From assembly GCA_964550435.1 (NCBI GenBank), contig CAZJZI010000061.1, positions 1 to 11,394 on the forward strand: a stretch of 11,394 nucleotides of DNA. Reading direction: 5' to 3'. The notes beneath the pieces were generated by a model. The model did not search any database. It was not told the origin of the DNA and saw nothing but the letters and a program-made list of their open reading frames with translations. The stretch comes from UBA11400 sp964550435. GTDB taxonomy: Bacteria; Bacteroidota; Rhodothermia; Balneolales; HLUCCA01. Positions 1 through 4,430 of this stretch are shown in pieces (position 1 is the stretch's first letter; every line of letters starts with the position of its first letter). Position numbers and translations under genes: made by a program.

Positions 1-477
1 TTCTTTGAAATGCTCTATCAGTCGGGACCGTACTGGATATTTCTCGGTCTGGCTCAGGTTCTGGCTGGAATCCTGGTCCTGAGTGAACGAACAGCAGCAC
101 TCGGAGCCATTCTATTTTTTGCCATTATATCAAATATATTCCTGATTACCATTTCATATGATTTTAACTACACTCCGGTCGTGACCTCTATGATGCTACT
201 GGCCAGTGTGTGGTTACTTTTTTGGGACTGGCATCGGATTCGTAATCTGTTCTACGCTGAATCCATCCCAAAGCTGGAAGTAGCACAGCTAACACTCAGT
301 TCTAGTCTTGAAAAAGGGGTTTATTTAACCGGATTTACCGCAGGACTTCTTTTTTTCTCCGCTATGCGGGGACTCATGTTGCCATACAACACCGTTTTCA
401 TAGTCTTGGGCTTATGCATTGTCTGTTTTATCATGGCTGTTATTTTGGGATTAAAAGCCTGGAAATTGGCCAGGTAG
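1..477 (+). CDS. DoxX-like multi-TM membrane protein, 5' partial
   Basis: The reading frame is open to the left edge: codons for F-F-E precede the first Met at position 10, so the true start probably lies outside the window. Counting from that Met, about five hydrophobic segments are visible (residues 9-25, 29-49, 54-73, 103-122 and 128-148). The N-terminal half, with YWIFLGLAQVLAGILVL, ISNIFLITIS, a TP motif and LLFWDW, resembles the small DoxX-like/unknown membrane proteins of Bacteroidota, whose function is not established. It is predicted to be an inner-membrane protein. No catalytic residues can be named. It converges on the gene ending at 509, leaving 31 nt between the two stops. The family call is by remembered sequence flavour only. 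Confidence 0.6.
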   Translation, partial: FFEMLYQSGPYWIFLGLAQVLAGILVLSERTAALGAILFFAIISNIFLITISYDFNYTPVVTSMMLLASVWLLFWDWHRIRNLFYAESIPKLEVAQLTLSSSLEKGVYLTGFTAGLLFFSAMRGLMLPYNTVFIVLGLCIVCFIMAVILGLKAWKLAR

Positions 478-508
478 TTTGGCTCTGATTGACCGAATTC
501 AATTTCTT

Positions 509-1108
509 CTATCCATTGGATTCTTCATTTAGCATTTGAATTCGATGATCGAGTTCACTGAGTCTGAATGATTCTTCCTTTACTGCCTGTTTGCCAAGCC
601 CGATAGATGCAGCAAAAAGGACGAGAGTAAAAATCACAAATCCAATTTTATAGTTTGTTGTTGGATAGTAGCCTAAGATTTCAGGAATGTATAGTCCGAA
701 GGAGATAGCAAACACTATAAAAAGAGCCGGCCCATAGAACTTAATAAACTGAATCCGTTTATTATAGAATTTGACCCAATCATTTAGATACTCATTTGGG
801 GCTCTGGTTTCGTCGATTCGACTGATCAATAATACATTCTGAAGATTAATCAGAACCATAATAAAAGAACTTAACGCAAGTAGTACTAAAGCTGTATAGG
901 AAAGTTCAAAAATCAAGTTTCTTTGACTAAAAAAGCCAAACCACACGGTAAATAGTGTGAAGCAAAATAAGCCAGTGGCACTGAGTCCATACTGCCTCTT
1001 CAAAAAAGCAAGTTTATCTGTTTTCATATTGTTTAAAGATGGTGGGGATTTATGAAAGGTTGATTCGTTTTCTGTCCAAAGATCCTGTAGTTGATCAAAG
1101 TTTTTCAT
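509..1108 (-). CDS. 4-TM membrane protein paired with ECF sigma factor (putative anti-sigma or sensor)
   Basis: A 199-aa protein with a short cytoplasmic-looking N-terminus (MKNFDQLQDLWTENE) and four hydrophobic segments at about 42-60, 67-92, 122-146 and 153-173, ending in a charged tail with helix-forming character. Its ATG lies inside the 3' end of the upstream sigma-factor gene, a 14-nt overlap that implies translational coupling. No Shine-Dalgarno motif precedes it. By position it is the natural candidate for the sigma factor's regulator, but it has no zinc anti-sigma HxxxCxxC motif and no recognisable FecR-type domain, so the anti-sigma role is inference from gene order. N-termini of the type 'M.NFDxLxxLW' recur in proteins beside ECF sigma genes in Bacteroidota, as I recall it. 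Confidence 0.72.
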   Translation of the reverse strand: MKNFDQLQDLWTENESTFHKSPPSLNNMKTDKLAFLKRQYGLSATGLFCFTLFTVWFGFFSQRNLIFELSYTALVLLALSSFIMVLINLQNVLLISRIDETRAPNEYLNDWVKFYNKRIQFIKFYGPALFIVFAISFGLYIPEILGYYPTTNYKIGFVIFTLVLFAASIGLGKQAVKEESFRLSELDHRIQMLNEESNG

Positions 1109-1583
1109 AGCGATTAAAAATATCTGTGAGTTGTTTTTTGATTCGATGAATTCTTACGGCTATTGTATTCTCCCTCATTCCAAGGACCTCCGCAATCTCT
1201 TTGTAGGCCAGCTCATCAAGAAACATGGTGATCAGAAGCCTGTCGACCTTCTCAAGCTCGTTTATTGCATTATATAAACGCTCGAGATCCTCATAGGGAT
1301 GGTAATCGACTGCTTGTTCTTCGATGATATCTTTTATGACTTCAGACTTACGAGACACTTTGTTGACATGGCTCAGGCATTTGTTTACAGCAATTCTATA
1401 GATCCAGGTAGTACGCGAGGCATTTCCACGAAAACTTTTCCAGTGCTTCCAAGCCGACAAAAACGTCTCTTGCACAAGGTCTTCAGCCTCACTTATTGAA
1501 TGGGTATAACCAAGGCAAAGTTTTTTAATCCTTGAGTAGTAATCCCGATAAATAGATGAAAACTCTGCCTCGAAATTTTCCAA
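1095..1583 (-). CDS. ECF (sigma-70 family) RNA polymerase sigma factor
   Basis: A 162-aa protein of normal ECF length. Region 2 spans about residues 8-75 and includes the conserved core-binding stretch SEAEDLVQETFLSAWKHW and the following SFRGNASRTTWIYRIAVNKC. Region 4 spans about 100-155, with the helix-turn-helix LAYKEIAEVLGMRENTIAVR followed by the basic IHRIKKQL. There is no region 3, as expected for the class. The start is TTG at 1583: the codon immediately upstream is an in-frame TAG, no ATG exists until deep in the gene, and a GGAG sits 7 nt upstream. It directs RNA polymerase to an unknown regulon. It is followed in overlap by a 4-TM protein and diverges from the SRPBCC cluster, which might be among its targets. 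Confidence 0.93.
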   Translation of the reverse strand: MENFEAEFSSIYRDYYSRIKKLCLGYTHSISEAEDLVQETFLSAWKHWKSFRGNASRTTWIYRIAVNKCLSHVNKVSRKSEVIKDIIEEQAVDYHPYEDLERLYNAINELEKVDRLLITMFLDELAYKEIAEVLGMRENTIAVRIHRIKKQLTDIFNRYEKL

Positions 1584-1590
1584 CTAATTT

Positions 1591-1594
1591 CTCC
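1591..1594 (-). promoter_or_regulatory. Shine-Dalgarno GGAG supporting a TTG start
   Basis: On the minus strand GGAG lies 7 nt before the TTG at 1583, the only plausible initiation codon of the sigma-factor gene because TAG immediately precedes it in frame. Most other genes here lack a clear site, so this one is worth noting. Confidence 0.6.
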
Positions 1595-1640
1595 GTATAG
1601 AATTTTGGTTTCTTTTCTTCATTAGACTCCAAACATTTAG

Positions 1641-1669
1641 AAATATTACATGATAAGTCATAAATATTT
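1641..1669. promoter_or_regulatory. Inverted repeat in divergent promoter region (candidate operator)
   Basis: The arms AAATATTACATGA (1641-1653) and TCATAAATATTT (1658-1669) are inverted copies, apart from one offset base and one mismatch, around a 4-nt spacer. The element lies in the 112-nt spacer between the leftward sigma-factor gene and the rightward 45-codon ORF/SRPBCC unit, where an operator or overlapping promoters would be expected. The DNA is very AT-rich, so a chance palindrome is possible. I could not identify a convincing -33/-7 promoter pair. Confidence 0.35.
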
Positions 1670-1695
1670 CTGCTTAAATTCGGATTCAACTAGAA

Positions 1696-1833
1696 ATGAA
1701 TCTGATGAAAAAAAACTACTTCTTAGTCGCAAGTGTAGCTTTGTTGCTGCTCTCAATAATTGGTTTTTCTGATAACCTGTTTACCGATATCGGTCAGGAA
1801 AGTAATAGTGACCCAAAGTATGTTAATCAATGA
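1696..1833 (+). CDS. 45-aa hydrophobic ORF overlapping the SRPBCC gene; possible remnant of a larger membrane protein
   Basis: ATG at 1696 opens a 45-codon frame: MNLMKKNY, then a hydrophobic segment (residues 9-23, FLVASVALLLLSIIG), then FSDNLFTDIGQESNSDPKYVNQ and TGA. The TGA at 1831-1833 overlaps the next gene's ATG at 1830 (ATGA), the classic arrangement for translational coupling, so the frame is probably translated. It could be a real small single-pass or secreted protein, or a leader for the SRPBCC gene. The segment FSDNLFTDIGQ.SNSDPK reminds me of the extreme N-terminus of longer (over 100 aa) multi-TM Bacteroidota proteins. If so, this is a truncated gene whose remaining segments are missing. 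That resemblance is from memory and untested. Confidence 0.5.
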   Translation: MNLMKKNYFLVASVALLLLSIIGFSDNLFTDIGQESNSDPKYVNQ

Positions 1834-2258
1834 AAGAAATCATCACAGAAATCACCATCGATGCCAATATTTCAACTGTCTGGAATGTGTTAATGGACTT
1901 TGAAAATCATCCGAAATGGAATCCATTTATTAAATCGATTTCTGGTGAGAAAATAGTCGGTAAGAAATTGGAGGTATTTATCAAGCCACCTGATGGTAAT
2001 GGTATGACCTTTAAACCTGTTATACTTAAACTGGACGTTAACAAAGAGTTTAGATGGAAGGGTAAACTGGGGATTCCCGGCCTTTTTGATGGTGAACATT
2101 TCTTTATTTTGGAACCGATCGAAGGTAACAAAACCAAATTTGTTCACGGAGAAAAATTCAGCGGATTACTCATACCGTTACTTGGGAAAATATTTGATAA
2201 GACCGTAATAGGTTTTGATCAAATGAACAAAGCTCTAAAAAGTAAATGTGAAGAATAA
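1830..2258 (+). CDS. SRPBCC-fold (START/Bet v1-like) protein
   Basis: A 142-aa single-domain protein. The N-terminal strand MKEIITEITIDANISTVWNVLMD, the motif NHPKWNPFIKSISG (residues 26-39) and the C-terminal amphipathic helix (about 120-140, FDQMNKALKSK) match the SRPBCC pattern, a helix-grip fold with a deep hydrophobic pocket for lipids or other small hydrophobic ligands. No ligand can be inferred. It is probably cytoplasmic, with no signal peptide. The start overlaps the preceding small ORF by ATGA. Nine nt after its TAA a pentapeptide-repeat gene begins in the same reading frame, so the two are very likely co-transcribed. Confidence 0.85.
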   Translation: MKEIITEITIDANISTVWNVLMDFENHPKWNPFIKSISGEKIVGKKLEVFIKPPDGNGMTFKPVILKLDVNKEFRWKGKLGIPGLFDGEHFFILEPIEGNKTKFVHGEKFSGLLIPLLGKIFDKTVIGFDQMNKALKSKCEE

Positions 2259-2267
2259 ACAAGTATC

Positions 2268-2828
2268 GTGCTGGCAAACTACTTTATAGACGAAAACTTT
2301 ATCAAAATAACCTTACTTAAAAAAGGGGAGTACGAGAATTGTGTGTTTGATAGCTGTGACTTCTCAAAGCAGGATTTGTCCGAATGTACATTCATCGAGT
2401 GTACATTCAAGGATTGCAACCTGAGCCTCTGCAAGCTGTATAAAACTGCGTTTCGGGATGTGACTTTTAAGGGTTGTAAACTGATGGGACTCCGTTTGGA
2501 TTCTTGCAGCGAGTTCGGACTCTCTTTAAATTTCGATGGATGTCAGCTGGATAGTACATCATTCTTCAAAATTAAAATCAAGAAGACGTCATTCATAAAC
2601 TCAAGTCTGAAGGAAGTAGATTTCACAGAAACTGACCTGACTGAAGCCGTTTTTGATAATTGTGACTTGTCCAGAGCTACTTTCGACCGCACTATCCTCG
2701 AAAAAGCCGATTTCAGGACATCTTACAACTTTTCCATCGATCCGGAGACCAACAGACTCAAAAAAGCACGGTTCTCACCTGTTGGACTATCGGGATTATT
2801 GTCCAAGTACGATATAGTTATTGATTAG
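2268..2828 (+). CDS. Pentapeptide-repeat protein
   Basis: A 186-aa protein made largely of A(D/N)LXX-type repeats from about residue 19 to 150 (for example ENCVFDSCDFSKQDLSEC, and NCDLSRATFDRTILEKADFR at 131-150). These should form a right-handed quadrilateral beta helix with central Phe/Leu side chains. The C-terminal part SIDPETNRLKKARFSPVGL ends in a short hydrophobic tail, and the layout fits a common Bacteroidota family of about 190 aa. Some pentapeptide proteins (Qnr, MfpA) mimic DNA and bind gyrase, but nothing here specifically supports that. The start is GTG at 2268: the SRPBCC stop codon is in frame 12 nt upstream, with only ACA-AGT-ATC between, and the next internal Met is deep in the repeats. 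It is probably co-transcribed with the SRPBCC gene. Confidence 0.9.
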   Translation: MLANYFIDENFIKITLLKKGEYENCVFDSCDFSKQDLSECTFIECTFKDCNLSLCKLYKTAFRDVTFKGCKLMGLRLDSCSEFGLSLNFDGCQLDSTSFFKIKIKKTSFINSSLKEVDFTETDLTEAVFDNCDLSRATFDRTILEKADFRTSYNFSIDPETNRLKKARFSPVGLSGLLSKYDIVID

Positions 2829-2962
2829 TAAATAATCCCTTCCGGAATCCAGACGATTGGTAAATAATTGGCCAGCAAAAAGTTAGTGTATAAATGATTG
2901 TTGAGGTTAATGTATTTTATCAACTAAACGATTAACTATCAAAAACCTTAATCGAGTAAATC

Positions 2963-3379
2963 ATGTCATTTCAGAAGGTAAACATTCAAGCATCGGTTGC
3001 GGTCGATATCAAAAAAGCCTGGGATTGCTACACGAATCCCAAGCACATCGTAAATTGGAATTTTGCCAGTGACGACTGGCATTGTCCGAGTGCCAGCAAC
3101 GACCTACGAGTAGGTGGTAAGTTTGTGTCCCGCATGGAAGCCAAAGACGGTAGTTTTGGATTTGACTTTGAAGGTGTCTACACTGAACTCGTAGAATTCT
3201 CGAAGATTTCATACTCAATGTCTGATGGACGTAGTGTAACTGTTAATTTCAAAAGCAGTGACGATCATACCTACATAGATGTAGTGTTCGATGCCGAACG
3301 GGAGAACTCCATTGATATGCAACGAGATGGCTGGCAGGCCATACTGAACAATTACACTAAGTATACTGAGTCGATTTAG
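2963..3379 (+). CDS. AHSA1/SRPBCC-family protein
   Basis: A 138-aa protein of the AHSA1-like branch of the SRPBCC superfamily. Visible landmarks are the first strand and helix (VNIQASVAVDIKKAWDCYT), PKHIVNWNFASDDWHCP at 26-42, the turn DLRVGGKFVSRMEAKDGS (47-64), strand FDFEGVYTELVEFSKISYSM, and a C-terminal helix containing DGWQAILNNYTKYTE (122-136). The family includes the Aha1 C-terminal domain but most bacterial members have no known ligand or partner. It follows a 134-nt spacer, so it probably has its own promoter. It is unlike the SRPBCC protein at 1830 in sequence, so the pair is not a recent duplication. Confidence 0.87.
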   Translation: MSFQKVNIQASVAVDIKKAWDCYTNPKHIVNWNFASDDWHCPSASNDLRVGGKFVSRMEAKDGSFGFDFEGVYTELVEFSKISYSMSDGRSVTVNFKSSDDHTYIDVVFDAERENSIDMQRDGWQAILNNYTKYTESI

Positions 3380-3400
3380 GTTAGATGATATTTCTCTGTG

Positions 3401-3415
3401 AAGTTTTATAAACTT
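3401..3415 (+). terminator. Weak hairpin after the AHSA1-like gene
   Basis: AAGTTT-TAT-AAACTT forms a 6-bp AT-rich stem with a 3-nt loop, 21 nt past the stop codon. A T-rich stretch follows after several bases but not a clean T-run, so termination is uncertain. It may be chance in AT-rich DNA. Confidence 0.2.
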
Positions 3416-3478
3416 TCGATTACTTTTGTCACAAGTACTTCTTAATTCACATAGCATACTTCACTTAGCCGAATACCC

Positions 3479-3913
3479 ATGGGCGAAATCAAAACCAAAC
3501 AACACGATGGGTCCGTTGAGGACTTTATCCGGGAATTTGCTAATTCTGAGCAGAAAATAGCTGATAGCTTTGAGCTCTTGAAATTGATGGAAGAAGTTTC
3601 AGGTTACAAACCCAAAATGTGGGGACCATCAATAATAGGGTTCGGTCAGTATCACTACAAATCTGAGCGCAGTACGCAGGAGGGGGATTGGCCACTTATT
3701 GGATTTTCTCCACGCAAAACGGCATTGTCTTTGTATGTGTATTCTGGTTGTGCAGGTCAAGAAGAGTTACTTCAGGATCTTGGTAAATTTACAATGGGCA
3801 AGTCGTGTATCTATGTGAAAAAACTCACTGATATCAATAGGGATGTGTTGGTAAAGCTTATGCAGTCAACGGTGGATTATATGCATCAGAAATATTCCGG
3901 AGCGGGGGAGTAA
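3479..3913 (+). CDS. DUF1801 (YdhG-like) domain protein
   Basis: A 144-aa protein with the DUF1801 pattern: SVEDFIREFANSEQKIADSFELL, then the signature SGYKPKMWGPSIIGFGQYHY (41-60), GDWPLIGFSPRKTALSLYVYSG (69-90) and a final helix ending VDYMHQKYS. The domain is alpha/beta, is widespread in bacteria, and has no established biochemical role. It is probably cytoplasmic. The last residues (GAGE) run into GGGGAGT-like heptamers of the downstream repeat array, so the original C-terminus may have ended a few residues earlier or later. The start ATG at 3479 has no Shine-Dalgarno motif. Confidence 0.88.
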   Translation: MGEIKTKQHDGSVEDFIREFANSEQKIADSFELLKLMEEVSGYKPKMWGPSIIGFGQYHYKSERSTQEGDWPLIGFSPRKTALSLYVYSGCAGQEELLQDLGKFTMGKSCIYVKKLTDINRDVLVKLMQSTVDYMHQKYSGAGE

Positions 3914-3994
3914 GAAGCAGGTATCAGGTAGTGGGTAGCAGGAAGTTTGTTTGAGAGATCCACTCCCCACTTCCTACTCCCCACTACCCCCTAC
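3905..3994. repeat. Inverted degenerate heptamer arrays forming a 20-bp imperfect hairpin
   Basis: The left half (3905-3946) reads as six in-phase degenerate heptamers: GGGGAGT, AAGAAGC, AGGTATC, AGGTAGT, GGGTAGC, AGGAAGT. The right half (3962 onward) is the same family inverted: ACTCCCC, ACTTCCT, ACTCCCC, ACTACCC, CCTAC. Bases 3927-3946 pair with 3969-3988 with only two mismatches around a 22-nt loop. The element fills the spacer between the DUF1801 and ABM genes. It could act as an RNA hairpin, processing site or terminator without a T-run. It is of the same family as the array at 4330-4430. Confidence 0.8.
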
Positions 3995-4013
3995 AAAACC
4001 AATATCAAGTCAC

Positions 4014-4352
4014 ATGACCCTCATAGCTAATACACCCAAACCACCATACTACGCTGTGATTTTTACGTCGGTCCGTACTGAAGTCGATGACGGATATGCC
4101 GATATGGCCAATTGGATGGTTGAGTTAGCGGAGCAGCAGGATGGATACCTTGGCATGGAATCAGCCCGGAATGAGGTTGGCATAACAGTATCGTACTGGC
4201 GGAATCTTGAGTCAATCCGAAAATGGAAAGAGCATACGGATCACAGAGTTGCTCAGGAAAAGGGTAGAGCCGACTGGTACTCACATTACAAAACGCGAAT
4301 CGCTCTGGTGGAACGGGATTATTTTTATGAGGTAGTGGGAAATGGGGAGTAG
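4014..4352 (+). CDS. ABM-like (antibiotic biosynthesis monooxygenase fold) protein
   Basis: A 112-aa protein with features of the ABM dimeric alpha/beta-barrel group: PPYYAVIFTSVRTEVDDGYADMANWMVELA (10-39), QQDGYLGMESARNE (41-54), ITVSYWRNLESIRKWKEHTDH (57-77) and RADWYSHYKTRIALVERDY (85-103). Family members include heme-degrading and quinol monooxygenases, but many are uncharacterised, so no reaction is assigned. ATG at 4014 is chosen. A TTG at 3951 would add 21 residues (MRDPLPTSYSPLPPTKP...) encoded mostly by the inverted repeat. At the other end, EVVGNGE and the TAG stop come from the next repeat arm, so the native protein probably ended near RDYFY. Confidence 0.8.
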   Translation: MTLIANTPKPPYYAVIFTSVRTEVDDGYADMANWMVELAEQQDGYLGMESARNEVGITVSYWRNLESIRKWKEHTDHRVAQEKGRADWYSHYKTRIALVERDYFYEVVGNGE

Positions 4353-4379
4353 GGAGTAGGCTCGGGAAACCCACTACCT
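4330..4379. repeat. Perfect 10-bp inverted repeat between convergent genes
   Basis: AGGTAGTGGG (4330-4339) pairs exactly with CCCACTACCT (4370-4379) across a 30-nt loop. The left arm and loop contain heptamers (GGTAGTG, GGAAATG, GGGAGTA, GGGAGTA) and hold the ABM gene's last codons and its stop (4350-4352). The right arm is the beginning of the perfect heptamer array. Lying between convergent genes, it may serve as a bidirectional transcript-end hairpin, although there is no T-run. Confidence 0.75.
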
Positions 4380-4430
4380 ACTACCTACTACCTACTACCT
4401 ACTACCTACTACCTACTACCTACTACCTAC
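4373..4430. repeat. Perfect 7-bp tandem repeat, 8.3 copies
   Basis: ACTACCT is repeated eight times plus two bases without a single mismatch (TAGGTAGT units on the minus strand). The DUF4175 gene ends inside it: its codons GTA GGT AGT AGG TAG (V-G-S-R-stop, stop at 4416-4418) are repeat sequence. Perfect copies next to degenerate relatives suggest recent expansion by slippage. Confidence 0.97.

Noticed and set aside
494..544. CGAATTCAA (494-502) and TTGAATTCG (536-544) inverted repeat near the convergent gene ends, as a terminator
   Set aside because: The 33-nt loop, AT-rich arms and location of the right arm inside the coding region of the leftward gene make it a poor terminator, and there is no adjacent T-run.
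2268..2828. Pentapeptide protein as a Qnr-type quinolone resistance protein
   Set aside because: Length and repeats are only loosely comparable, and the sequence pattern fits a generic Bacteroidota family of unknown function.
3951..4013. TTG start adding 21 residues to the ABM protein
   Set aside because: Most of the added stretch is translated inverted heptamer repeat (PLPTSYSPLPPTKP), and the ABM domain begins just after ATG 4014.
4373..4430. Heptamer array as a CRISPR array or replication-origin iteron set
   Set aside because: Units are 7 bp with no spacers, no cas gene or replication gene is near, and the array lies at the end of a coding region.
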